Positions 46,861-58,283 of a stretch of DNA of 64,000 bases are shown here, in pieces. This DNA is from Stenopsyche tienmushanensis (Eukaryota; Arthropoda; Insecta; Trichoptera; Stenopsychidae): contig WACJ01000529.1 in the NCBI GenBank assembly GCA_008973525.1, positions 1,736,001 to 1,800,000 of the forward strand. Direction: 5' to 3'. Position numbers and translations under genes: made by a program. The notes beneath the pieces are model-generated. The model saw nothing but the letters and a program-made list of their open reading frames with translations. It did no database searches and was not told where the DNA came from. The first letter of the stretch is position 1. Every line of letters starts with the position of its first letter.

Positions 46861-48660
46861 TTAATATCAAATTTATATTCTGATACGAAATTTCAAAATT
46901 ATGATCATCGTCGAAATGTAGATGTGATCACGCATTTAAAATAAAATAAAGATTGCAAAGGCTATAAATATTAATTGAGGTTTTTAATTAACTTGAACGT
47001 CCAAAGCAGTGACGCAGGTTTGACATCCTCCAACGTCTACGCAAGGTATAATTACACACCTTATTTATTAAAGTTATTTGCCCACGAAACGTCACCATAA
47101 TTTACGTTTTTGGGTTCTTTGCCGTGTTAATATTATACGGCACGGCAAATATATATATATGTGTGTGGTATTTAAGCGTCTCGTAAATTTTCTTCAATTT
47201 TTAACACTCTAAATTCGATATACTACACGCTGTATGTATTCAAACTTATCATATATAACTAGACAAAAGGGCGTTTTTATACATGAACTCTGTAAAGAAT
47301 GAAATAAGTAGTAATCAGATCGAAATAAGTAGTATAATCAGTGATCATGAGAGATGCTAAACCGTTCTACATTCAAGTGCGTTAATGAGTGATTTTAGCG
47401 ATGTGAGACCGCGCGTTGATGTGTTAGAGGTATATCGTGTGGCGGTTAATCAAAGTAAGCCTTTTTTTTCAAATCATTTTATATTCTGTTTGGTTGACTG
47501 CAGTATTTTTAGCCATGATCATTTCTTCGGAGTTCAGCAATTCAAAATGATTGTACCATGAATATCTCACTAAACAGACAGATCTGATTTAGGGATTGTT
47601 TTTAGTATCTGCTGTGACAATAGCCATTGTTTTTTGGGTCATTTATTGTCGCACATAACTCATTTCTTGTCTGCAGTTATCATGTATTCTAAGAACAGCA
47701 TTTAAGTTTCTTCGTCGAGGAAAACTTATTCTCGCCTTATTCTCTTCACTTAATACATGCGATGCTCATACGCCTTGTTTCCACACTTTGCGAATGTTTT
47801 GCAAACTTATTTGAACGCTGAACCATAAATATGCATTCTTCTACTTTCTTTCTTCGTTATTTCTTGAATGAAAAACATTGGATTGACTTCAATTTTTGAA
47901 GCTATGCGATCTTCATCGATAACTTTAAAAAATCCACTTCTTGGTTTGCCTACTGAGGAAAAATAGCGTGATTCTAAAGCATTTCCGGCATTGTCAAAAC
48001 CGACAGAGCTTCATCATAAATAGCACAGATGTTTTTAGTTACCGTAGTCGCCGAATTTTTTAATGAAAATCGTACAGCATACAACAGAGAAAAAAATGTT
48101 TGTTCAGAACAAAGCCTTCTATTGTTAATAGGGGTTTTTTTGTAATTTTTTGCTTAAAACACATGCTTCAGCCGTTGACCAAATACTGACAAAAGAAAAA
48201 CGTGCAATCTAATCGATAGGTCAAATACAACTGACCATCAAAGTTACTTTTGTTTGGCATCTAACAAAAACATTAGAATGAAGGACATCATTTAATGGAA
48301 AGCTCGTCAATAAAAATGGAAGCATTTCATAGACAATCATGATAAGGCAGCGTAAGATAAATTCATCTGTGTATACAGTTTTCGGAAATATCGCGCATTT
48401 CATGCATAATTAGTTTGGAATGAAATCATAAGATGAATTATATTAAATGGGTATACAGCATCGTAGCTTCACGTATGATTCGAAACCTCTACTAAAATGT
48501 AACAGGTCTAGGTCTCTATACACGTCTCTTTTATGGTGAAGCAACTACAAGCTAAGTGAAATGTGAGAAGTAATACCTAGACAGGGGAAAAAAGTCCTAT
48601 ACGTGCTACGTTAAGCTACACCAACTACCACACATGACTGGGCGTAAGTTTCTACTCGTA
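46861..48660. other. Non-coding DNA with a small hairpin and a direct repeat
   Basis: TTTGCCGTG (47118-47126) and CACGGCAAA (47141-47149) form a 9-bp stem, followed by a short (AT)n(GT)n run. GAAATAAGTAGTAATCAG at 47301 recurs at 47322 with a 2-bp insertion (21-bp period). The rest is unremarkable. Confidence 0.55.
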
Positions 48661-48682
48661 AAACTTCTTGTATTTTTTTCTA

Positions 48683-48735
48683 AAGGGTGCTTTTAATTAA
48701 AGTGTCATAGTTTCAGCACTAAAAGAAGCACCCTT
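48683..48735. repeat. 53-bp imperfect hairpin with perfect 10-bp outer stem
   Basis: AAGGGTGCTT (48683-48692) pairs with AAGCACCCTT (48726-48735). Inside, TTAAAGTG and CACTAAAA continue the pairing with small bulges around a TCATAGTTTCAG loop. This is too short and bulged for a standard insect microRNA precursor. It could be a fold-back element or a terminal stem of a MITE. Confidence 0.65.
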
Positions 48736-50147
48736 GACGCTAAAATGCAAAATTCATCCCCGGCGTTAATATCAACGGCTTACAGAATTGCCTCGATTAA
48801 AATATATACGAAGAATAATTTGTGTAAGTCATTCATATTTTTTACCACGATGAAATTTGCATTTTCCTCATAAGAAAATACGTTCATTCAAAATTAAATT
48901 CCGAGCCCAAAGACATATTTCAATTTTGAAGCATATCTTCGTAAAGTTTCTGCATGAAATAGGCAGAATTTCATCCATTAATTCGCGAGTGAACAGTTTC
49001 GCAACAAAAAATTAAAACATCTAAGTTGCTCAACAAACGTTTTGCCCTACAGATCCAATTACAACAATCCTTCTGAAACAATTTTCAGAAAGCCATATAC
49101 TCCAAATGCGGACCGTCTACGCAAATTTACGGACCGCGTAAACTTCAACGTCCCGGGCTTACATTACAAATTTTGGGATAATGTTCCCGAGACATGTCTT
49201 CACCTCGCCCTGGAACCCCTTTATATTACCAAAATTTCTACATAGCCTGTGATTAACACATGATAAAATGGTCCATATCGGATGTGTAATTTTGCCATAT
49301 AATTTATCAACCGTCAATGTATTGCCCTCTTTGTTCATAATCAAAGCAGCAAAAGAATCAGAGCGCGTAAAATCTCTGCAAATACATATATTACAATTGA
49401 CGCTTATTAACGCTTCTATCTACCATAAATCAATAAAGCCAATCCGGGAAATATAATTAAATTTAGAGGATTATACAATCATATTATCTTAATCATGAGC
49501 CATGATCAAGTATTTGTATAAATGAACTGGAACTTGAACTTTATGATAAAATATTAAATTGGAATAATCTGCCTATAAATGACTGATTTACAACAGTATT
49601 TTAAATAATGATAATTTCATATTTAAATAACCTTATCTTAGTAAGTATGCAGAAAATAGTAACTAACCAGTGCATTTAAAACTAGAAAATATCTGTAAAT
49701 GAGCACTAATTACTTATTATGAAGCGAATGAGCATTTCATACATCACCAGAACAATCAAACAAACAACAACAAAAAAGTATTTTTTTATTACAAAATATC
49801 ATTCATTAATTCCCATTCTAATTGAGACCAATACAAAAAGCTCCATTAACAAGCATTATAATAATACTGCATGATATATTAAAGAAAATATGGTTATTAG
49901 CATACATTAAATCCAATGATAATGGCGCATGTAATATGTTTTACATGCCCAAAACGGAATATATTATTGTGTATAAATATTTGTTCATTGTGGACATTTA
50001 ATAATCAATCCCCACGTTTATGAAGTCGAAATTTGTTCACCATTACAAATTTTTAGATTTTTTCCGCATTTAACGCTCTTATTCTAAACAAAACTTTCAA
50101 TTCAATTTTAAATCTAGCAAAAGAAATTAAAGGAAAGTGTTCATAAA
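48736..50147. other. Non-coding DNA with a richer block at 49030-49250
   Basis: A 67-codon plus-strand frame (49042-49245) reads as ordinary amino-acid usage and is preceded by an acceptor-like TTTTGCCCTACAG. It ends in a stop and matches no protein I know. The opposite strand is also open (49159-49344), so low stop density is the simpler reading. 49450-50140 is AT-rich. Confidence 0.45.
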
Positions 50148-50378
50148 ACCCGGGACTAATAAACGTAATCCCGAAAAATTCGGGATTCGGGACAGAAATT
50201 GTACACCTCACCAGCGCGATGAAGGCTACTAAATCGAGACATTCCCGCCAAAATCTGGACGCTTGGAAACAGTGGCATAACTACTAATTGGCGAGCTTAG
50301 GCGACGCCTAGAGGCAGTAACTGTCTAATCTGTGTTCATATATACAGTACATATGTGTATGTTTTTCAAATTGCTATA

Positions 50379-50440
50379 TTAACCTTTCCCTACCGGTGAT
50401 ATTTACTACACCTCGACTCTAATAATGGGAATTTCGATAT
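50379..50440 (+). mobile_element. TTAA MITE end, copy 2, nested in the hAT fossil
   Basis: TTAACCTTTCCCTACCGGTG starts at 50379 and continues TATTTACTACA and CTCGACTCTAATAAT, closely matching the left half of 43756-43855. The right end is not recognisable. The insertion postdates the hAT element, or the element is a 5'-end fragment. Confidence 0.6.
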
Positions 50441-50540
50441 GAAATATAATAGATACGGGGTTCAAAATTTTTGTATTCCTCCGTAATATAATTACGAATC
50501 ACACCAAAGTATTATAGTATATAAGTATTCATCTGCAGCG

Positions 50541-50833
50541 ATGGAAATAAATAATTTGTCGGGAAATCGGGGGTTTTGCGAGATTAAGTCCGTGTTTCAG
50601 CAGAAAGAAATTTTATCAGTCACATTGATGGTGTTATACGAAAATAGGAGCTCACGTGGTCATCAATTCGAACAAGTATTTAAATATCTGATATTGATAC
50701 CTCAACGAGTGTGGAGGCTGAACTTACATTTTCAGCAGCAGGTTGCCTAGCTACCAAAATTACACCCAGACTAAATGACGAAACACTGGATGGTTTAATG
50801 TTACTTCGGGCATATTTCCAAAATAATTTTTGA
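50541..50833 (+). pseudogene. hAT transposase C-terminal (dimerisation) domain, frameshifted
   Basis: The first frame includes FEQVFKYLILIP. A one-base loss near 50702 shifts the reading to STSVEAELTFSAAGCLATKI, followed by a PRLNDETLDGLMLLRAYF tail and a TGA at 50831-50833. The order P-x-S-VEAER-FSAAG-(16-20 aa)-RL-xxx-LD-L-LR is the hallmark of hAT C-terminal dimerisation domains. The BED zinc finger and the catalytic RNase H-like domain are not visible. This fragment cannot be active. Confidence 0.85.
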
Positions 50834-51082
50834 TTTTTTTAGGGTTTTATTTATCTATTTTTAAATTGTATTTTTATCTTTTCTTAATAAATAAAATTTT
50901 TTGGCCTTCAAGTTATTTTTTTATATTAAACAAATGGACTTTTTAGTAATTTTTGATCAAATTTATTGATGTAATTTCTTGTCAAAACTATTGAAAATCT
51001 CGATCCCTGATACCGGGATGGTCTAATACAATCCCGAAATCCCGGGATCAAAATTTTGGCACGGGATTGGATTCCCTACTTG

Positions 51083-51700
51083 TGAGAATCTTTTATCCGG
51101 TGCTGCCAAAACGCAATGTTATGCCATGCATTTTTTCGCTTAATTTGGAAATTGTTTGCACTTTCACATCTTTTAGCTGGTTATTGATGCTTTAATTCTC
51201 AATAAAATTGATAGCCAAACTCTGACAATGCTAATACCATCGTTATGAAGTTCTATTACCCTGTGTGCTATCTGTCTAATGATTTTTTCAATATACAACA
51301 CGATGCGGACTACGCATTCGATCTCGTAACCCCCCTGATTTCCATTTTTCACTTTGTTATTTTTGTTGTGCAGGAGACATTCTTTATTTTTTCCGTCCCA
51401 AAGATCGTGGTAATGATGTGCTTTTGGATACACAATATTTTTCTGTATGGTACGTACCATCTAGTAATAAATGAGAAGGGCGCCAGCAGCCCACATTCAA
51501 CCATGTGTGGAAACTGCACACGTTTCAATTCAATGGCATATCAGTCAGAATCATTGGAACACAACATTTTCTTCTTGAAATTTTCCATTCCAAACTGTAG
51601 TTTCGATGATGTTATTCATCATCTTTTTCACTACAAACCCGATACCGATGATATATATGTCGTGATGGATTAATATTTTTATTATCATGAGAAATCCGGG
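51083..51700. other. Mixed-composition block with the longest open frame in the window
   Basis: A 142-codon plus-strand frame (51245-51673) and a 95-codon minus-strand frame (51173-51460) overlap. Both lack recognisable domains; the plus frame has a hydrophobic run (ISIFHFVIFVV). Open frames on both strands point to low stop density. A perfect 14-bp palindrome ATGGTACGTACCAT lies at 51447-51460. Confidence 0.4.
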
Positions 51701-52160
51701 GCTGTGTCTTTGTGTATGATGGAAGTAATTCTTTTATAATTGTTTGAACCTGAAAATACTCACATACTGGCTTTAATTATTATAAAACTCACAATAGTTA
51801 ATATCCAATCCTCAAAATATACTTAGATTAATTTCAATTATGCAATACTATTTATAAATGCTTTACAAGTAAATCAAATTTTGTATGACAAAAAATTTTG
51901 TATATTAAAAAATTATATATTAAATATCTTTATTATAAAAATCAAGTACATAAATATATTTATTGTATAAGTAAATATACAAACATTAAATATTTATGTT
52001 ATACATTAAATACATCAAACATAAATTTTATGCATGATGTATCGCTGAAAATTGAATTTTCTGTATTTTTATATAATACTTCTGCCACTGAAATATCATT
52101 ATCATACACTTTATAAAAATGTCTGAGCTTTCATCAAATGAAATATAACATTTTCATATT
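51701..52160. other. AT-rich non-coding DNA
   Basis: Nothing supported; the short frame at 51898-52116 is low-complexity Y/K/I. Confidence 0.65.
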
Positions 52161-52660
52161 TTTTATATATGCATTTAAATGAAATGATAAACGCGTTTCC
52201 ATCCCTTACAGTGTTCTTTTCAGTCTTTCGTGACGTAACCTATCACTTTTCTTTTTCATTAAAATATTTTGAGCCACTTCTCCCGGCGAATTCTTATATC
52301 ATTTTTTGGGCCAAAAAAAATCTCCTTAGAAAAAATAAAATGTATTCATATAATCCGCCATCGAGCCTTCTCACTTCTTTGACTGACAAACCGTAAACTC
52401 GATGATAAGAAAATGTCAATTAGTTTTTTTTCGATTTACCTGAAAACCAATTTTTCCGTGCGCTAATTTACAATGTTTCAAATACACCCGGCATCTTCGG
52501 GAAAGCTTATTAAAAGCCTCCGGTGTTTTTTTCTCTAGAAAGCCAATTATCTTTTTTGCGACAAAAGAAAATTTATTTTCCGTTTACATATAAATATCAC
52601 CGTTCCCCTTTTTAGCGTCAAAGTCGTTTTTTGCGCTACCCGTCTTAAACATGAAAAGAA
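52161..52660. other. Mixed-composition block
   Basis: Richer than its flanks, with a TGACGTAA ATF-like site near 52231 and a 75-codon frame of no known family. A weaker acceptor-donor junction TTGGTTTTCAG/GTAAAT is present on the minus strand at 52440/52439. Confidence 0.35.
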
Positions 52661-54230
52661 TTTGAGATAAACATAATGAGGTGTATCTTTGAATATATTT
52701 CTTTTTTCTGGGATTCAATTGAGTTTGGCTAAAAGCACCGGGATGATGTGTTTTTCAAAGACTCCACGAACGTAAATTAATAAGGAGACCTTAAGAACGT
52801 GATGGCTACATTTTCTTACGATGATCAAATTATTTGCCGAGAAATAAAATAGTATCACTAGTTGCGATAACGAACCCAAAAATATACATTATTCTATATT
52901 TAAAAAAAATATTCAGTCTTCGATAAAATATTCCTCGAATCTTAAAAGATAATGCAATTGATTGAATTATTTTAGATCCGTGCTTGAAAAAGGTAATTAT
53001 TTACATGAACACATTTTAAAACCGCCTCATTTTGGAAAAAAATGTTTTAAGGGATAAGCATTCATAAAGAATTTAAATGAAGCCAAATGAAATTATTTAC
53101 AATTATAAAAGTAGTTAAATTCAAATAATATCTCTACAAAATCCACACTGACAGAACCTTACAAAGCTTAGATAGGTCTTACTATTTAACAACATGCAAT
53201 GTTAAAATTCGAGCCATCCTGAAAGGTAAAATATCACATGGAATCCTGGGAGCTGTTTTTAAACATGGACTATACAGAATCGTATACGTATTGTATAAGC
53301 ATGAAATATACCGCCTTTACAATGACAACTCAGCAAACAAATATATTTGCATGGACACGTATATGTCCGAAAACGAAGAAAGTCAAACACCAAAACGAAT
53401 ATTGAATGCGAACCAAATGGCCTAAGGAGAGTCGAAGATCTTAAATTACGATGGACAATTGTTACCGAAGAAATTCAGAAGCGCACAACAACTGATGCAC
53501 AATAAGAAACTACAATATAAATAATTCACCGTATCTTTATCATATAACAATGAAATTCTTATTTTAATAAGTCTTAATCCTCTCAATGCGTAATGCATTT
53601 AAAGAAATTTGTGCATAATATACATGCACTTTGTCGGAGCATATCATTATTTCATTAAAAAAAATGCTTTATTGATCAAACTAATAAATAAGAGCAACAA
53701 ATATCATAAATAGATATGATGATCAATAAAAATGTCTAATATGAAAGGGGTTAACATATAAAATTGAAGCGTAGAATATCTTTTATTGTTGCAGTAATTT
53801 ACCCTCGCTCCTAAGGATCACAATCTCCTTAAAAGGTAGTTTTCGTGGAAAACGAACACTATTTATAAAAAGTATATGGATGTATTAAATAGGATGAGGT
53901 CTACGTTAGGATATTATATTAATATTACAATCACCTTAATTGGAAAATCAGAATATATCTGATCAAAGACGATCGATTTCAATTACTCCCATGCTTATTA
54001 TATTAAGAACAAGACATCTTTTAAAACAATATAAATATGGATTGAAGATCACAATTTCAAGTTTTAAAGACAGATCGACCATTCTAACAAACATGTGTCA
54101 TTTATTTCCCATAGTTTGGGTCCATATCATGAAAAATGAGACTTGGTCATTAAATTCATATTAAACGAACGCACTGTGTAGTCACATGCAAGAAGTAAAC
54201 ATTTTCAACGATTTCCTTATTACAATAACA
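52661..54230. other. AT-rich non-coding DNA with a weak repeat copy
   Basis: 53955-53990 (ATCTGATCAAAGACGATCGAT...) resembles the core of the CGAGACGATCGATC family. TTAACCCCTTT reads on the minus strand at about 53744-53754, a faint piggyBac-type end. No gene. Confidence 0.5.
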
Positions 54231-54915
54231 AAATGGCCGACATAAAACCGGCGAATTGCGTCCGTTTTCTGCAGGAAGCCTTACAATTTTTTTCGGAATT
54301 AAAATTTACACTCAAAACTCGGTTGTTTCCAGCCGCCGTATAAACCAGTCGTTAATGAAACATAATGCAGGCTGAAAATTTGGAGTAAATAAGATTTAAG
54401 CTAAAGCAAAGTTATTGTTATTCGCTAATAAAAGTTTTAATAAAAGCGAGGTTTACGACTTTTGCCGCTGTTGTTTTGCACATTTTTTTACTTCTCAGAA
54501 CACAGCAAATGGGAATCGGAATATTCAGGACAGAACTAGTTTGCTCGAGCCATCCGAAAATATAAGCGTTCAAAAATTATACGCGAGGCTTAGCGGGTGT
54601 CGAGATTATTAAAGTCTTGTTTATTCATCATCCCTTCTTTTTTCGTGACTGAGCCCTGTTGTTTGCTCCTGTGCTGCGTAATTGTTTGAAATTCGTTTTG
54701 TTGCGAGAAAAAGGATGCAAAATTACGCACATAAAACAAAGGCAGCTTCGTGTCAAGAAACTCAACGAACATGCTTCGAAACGCTTAATACTCCGTGTTA
54801 AACATGCGAAAATTTTTGGAAAGCTCGTTTTGACGCAGACAAAGAAAAACAATGTAAATGTAGTGAACATATTCTTCAATATAAATCAGATCTTCAGAGC
54901 TTATATAACATAGTA
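54231..54915. other. G+C-richer block with overlapping short frames
   Basis: Four frames of 60-84 codons overlap on both strands (54415-54913), none recognisable. The pattern is that of a stop-poor non-coding island. Confidence 0.4.
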
Positions 54916-56230
54916 CCTAGAATGTAAGCTCCAAATACAATGCATTTTAATATTGCAACATAAATTAATTACAAACAAAATATGGTTTTAAGACGTTTGA
55001 AATCAACTATGAATGAGCTTTCATATGAAATATCCAATTCTATAAACACATTATAAAACTATAAAATTACATTGATGCATGAAATTAGAATAAGCATTGT
55101 CTCGTGCATTATTCCAATTTCCCTACTATGTGATTCTTATGATTATTACATTAGATTGCAAGAATAAATGATGACAATTTTCCTTGGACTACTTTTATTA
55201 ACATTTGCCGTCTTGAAGTTATTCTTTGAACTAGATTTTTTCGTATTTATCTGTAATTATCAAGCCAAAAATTGGCAATAAAAGGCAACATTTGATTTAC
55301 CACTGAATCTTATAAGCACTGTATGTATTGCTGACAAGTCCCTAAAATTCATTAACTGTAAATTTCTATACTTAATTAATGCATTTAATAATTTCTTTGC
55401 TTGGAAATAAAGTCATTAAATGTAAAAATTTATCACTATTACATTTTGATATCACGGTGGATAGTGAAATGATAAAAAGGAAAGAATGATGGTTTATTTG
55501 ATATTTTTTTAACAATAAAATAGTAATCATATTAGGAATATTGTAATATACTAAAAACTCATTCAAGTAACCATCGCTAAAAATAAATTTTGTATGGTAA
55601 AGCTATTTGTGAAATAACCAAATGGTATCGTATATTAATTGAATAAATAATGGGCTTTCTTTGAAACTCGATAATAATTTTATATGAAATTACATACAAA
55701 GATTCTTCGAAATATATGGCCTATAATTTGTCAATCTATTATAAATCCATTGCGACAAGCATATGATTATTTTTTCTACTGGATGTATTTATTTAATGAA
55801 CTATAATAGATTTCAGAAATTGAAATATTCTCAAGCATAATTAACCATCTGATTGAATCACTTTTGATACATCGATTAAGAATTACTCTAATCGACGTCA
55901 ACAGGAGTAAGAAAATTTACTAATATAAAAATTCAACATTTTAATATAAGCCTTATTATATTCCAGAAACGATTATTTTAAAATAATATTTAGTACGTTT
56001 ACATAGCAAAAAATAAATTGTATGAATATTGAATGGGCTTTAAACACCAACCCTTTGCCGAAAAAAAAATTAAAATTATAAAGCAAACACAAAAACATCT
56101 TTTAACACGATAGCTCGAAATAAGCCCTGTTAATGAAAAATGGCTAATTGGAAAACGAAAAGGGGTTGGTAATTTCCCTTAAGAATATCAGAATAATATT
56201 AACGTGAGTCCTGCATATAAATTAAATTTT
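54916..56230. other. AT-rich non-coding DNA
   Basis: Nothing supported. Confidence 0.65.
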
Positions 56231-56500
56231 ACAAAAGCCCTTCATTCACTCACCCTCCGATGGGAAGTGGGGCACTCATTACAGAGCAATCAGAAGATTG
56301 CAAACGGAAGTAAATTTTGTGAAAAATCAAATAAGGGAGAAGTGGATCTTCCGAGGACCCTTTTAAATTAACATCGATTCAAATACCAGACCTCGATCAA
56401 TGTCATCCCGCCTGACATTTTGTACTGGAAACGTTTGAAATTCTAAATGAAGTGATCGTTCGTCTCACCTACTTCTTTACCTCTATTTCGCCTTTGTTTT
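56231..56500. other. G+C-richer block
   Basis: A short island (CACCCTCCGATGGGAAGTGGGG, GATCTTCCGAGGACCC) without frames of note. Candidate conserved non-coding element. Confidence 0.35.
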
Positions 56501-57400
56501 GTACCCTAAAATATGAAAGCGATAATTAAATATAGTATAAACGAACCTTTTTCAGTGGGCGAAATACGGCCAAGGCATCAAAATAAATTTGAAAGGATGA
56601 ATAATCAATGGTTAAATCTTCTTACGGGGCAACAAAAAGTTTTTCATTTATCAACACACATAGAATTAAATGTACTCGTATGCCCGCCTATACTACATAT
56701 AATCATTCATACTTTAAACGATCCACACAAAACTGTACATAATTAGTCTATAAGACATTGCGTCTATCTTAGGAATCCATCCCATCCCACAAATTTAAAC
56801 TTGAATTACATTGAAGACTATCAAATAACTCCGAGCATGAACTGCTTATTCTGAATATAATTTAATCATAATATTTCAATGGGCTCTATACAACGGTTAA
56901 AACTCAAAATGAAGCGCTACTATTTTTTCTAGTAAATTATATTAGCGGTCGGAAGAAAATATATTAAGGAAAATATATAAGTAATAAGAAAGAGGAACTT
57001 TAGTTGGAATAGTATTATCATTTTCGCTCCAGAGCATTTGTAGAGTCTGGAGAAACTGAACGAATATTGAATGGAATGAAAACTATTTTTGCTGGAGAGC
57101 ATCTGCGGAATGAAACTCGTTTGTGTATGGAGTAAGCAATATGCCTTAATAGAGGCAATATCAAGTATCGGAATCGAATATTTTTGAGGCTATATTTGTA
57201 TAAAATGTGTGGAAGATGGAAAATTCAATTTTAAGAGTTTCTTATGCACAGGCATAAAATTCATGATGGGGGAATACAAAATTATCTTTTGGAAATGTTT
57301 GCGTTTGCACAGCAATAGAGATTTGCATTTCTTATAATAGCATCGGGAAATTTTCCTCGTGGTGAGCAAAATAACTAAATTTCTCTCGAAATTAGTATCC

Positions 57401-57435
<35 letters not shown>

Positions 57436-57540
57436 TTTTGTAATCAAGCATTAATATTTTATAAATATTTTATCACAACTTTAAATTATGATAAATAACG
57501 AATTTAACCTGTATTGTGTTATAACTTACCGTCAATTAAA
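56501..57540. other. Non-coding DNA with an (AT)n microsatellite
   Basis: A 77-codon plus-strand frame at 56513-56746 is unremarkable. 57001-57130 has two similar phrases (GCTCCAGAGCATTTG.AGAGT.TGGAG and GCTGGAGAGCATCTGCGGAATG). The (AT)n run covers about 57404-57431. Confidence 0.55.
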
Positions 57541-58179
57541 TATATGTACACGAAAGACTACTTAGTTTTTGAAGGTATCCACCCCTTTTGGGTATTTGCA
57601 TTATGTGACATTTTTCATTCTACACTACTGGTCCAGCGGCTGGAAAACTAAAGGAACAGAAAAAGCACGAGAGGAACAACCATCAGATGGCTCGGAAGAG
57701 TGACAAAGGAAGAATTTCGTTTGGCAACAAAAACATAATCTTCCGTTGCCATCTATATCGCTTTGAATTCGCCGAACTGGGAGGGTCAACCTGAAATGGG
57801 AAACCACCCAGTCTTGAATTCGCGGGGGTAAGTTGCTCGTGGACGGGGATACGCCTCAATTGGTGTAAGGGCGAATCCGGGATACATTTTTGCGTCACGT
57901 AGGACTTCACCATAACCTGACAGTGCCCTCGCGAGGAAAGGGAAGACTGAACTCTTTGTACTCCAGAAAGCCATTTTCAGTCAAATCAACAAGGTCGTCT
58001 ATGGTAGTTTTTCTCCCCCTGATCTCCTGAGGGAAACTATTCAGTATTTACAAATTTCCCACACTCCCTATTGAGACGGTGGCAAAAGCACCTTTCAACG
58101 TGTTCATCAAGGTGAGCATTCTATATAAAACTCGGAAGTCATGCTACCTTCAATATCGAGCGAATGAGGAGGTGAATCT
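57541..58179. other. G+C-richer block, possibly upstream LINE-remnant sequence
   Basis: One of the richest blocks in the window; several minus-strand frames (57625-57974) overlap. It runs into the LINE-like 3' tail at 58184 and may be part of that element, but no reverse-transcriptase motif is readable. An octamer-like ATTTGCATTATG occurs at about 57594. Confidence 0.35.
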
Positions 58180-58183
58180 ATGA

Positions 58184-58283
58184 TACAAACGAATTGGATG
58201 TAATACCTTCCTGTAAATGGATATTGTAGAGGTCCTAGTCCTGCAGTAGACTGTTTATGGTTGCACTATGATGATGATGATAA
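58184..58283 (+). repeat. 3' tail of a LINE-like retroelement, copy 2
   Basis: Aligns over about 100 bp with 38877-38976 and ends in ATGATGATGATGAT (about 58268-58281). Block order is the same, with scattered substitutions, so these are independent old insertions of one family. Confidence 0.65.

Larger units (their letters stand above)
50148..51082 (+). mobile_element. hAT DNA transposon fossil
   Basis: The right end carries tandem, mutually inverted ATCCCGGGAT/ATCCCGAAATCCCGGG motifs (about 51000-51060) and finishes GGATTCCCTACTTG (51082), a typical hAT terminus in reverse. The left end has AACCCGGGACTAATA and ATCCCGAAAAATTCGGGATTCGGGAC (about 50147-50195), matching the inverted form of the right end. 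Between them lies the hAT dimerisation-domain remnant (50541-50833). The body is cut down to under 1 kb and carries a TTAA MITE end at 50379, so it is long dead. An 8-bp target duplication could not be identified. Confidence 0.7.

Noticed and set aside
48683..48735. MicroRNA precursor
   Set aside because: 53 nt with bulges and no room for a standard 22-nt arm pair with overhangs.
49042..49245. Possible exon after an acceptor-like TTTTGCCCTACAG
   Set aside because: The frame ends in a stop without a downstream poly(A) context, the opposite strand is also open, and the peptide matches nothing I know.
51245..51673. 142-codon open frame as a gene
   Set aside because: No recognisable domain, an overlapping open frame on the other strand, and by composition one frame of this size in 64 kb is only mildly surprising.
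52434..52460. Second recursive splice site on the minus strand (TTGGTTTTCAG/GTAAAT)
   Set aside because: Short, purine-interrupted pyrimidine tract and a weak donor; within chance expectation.
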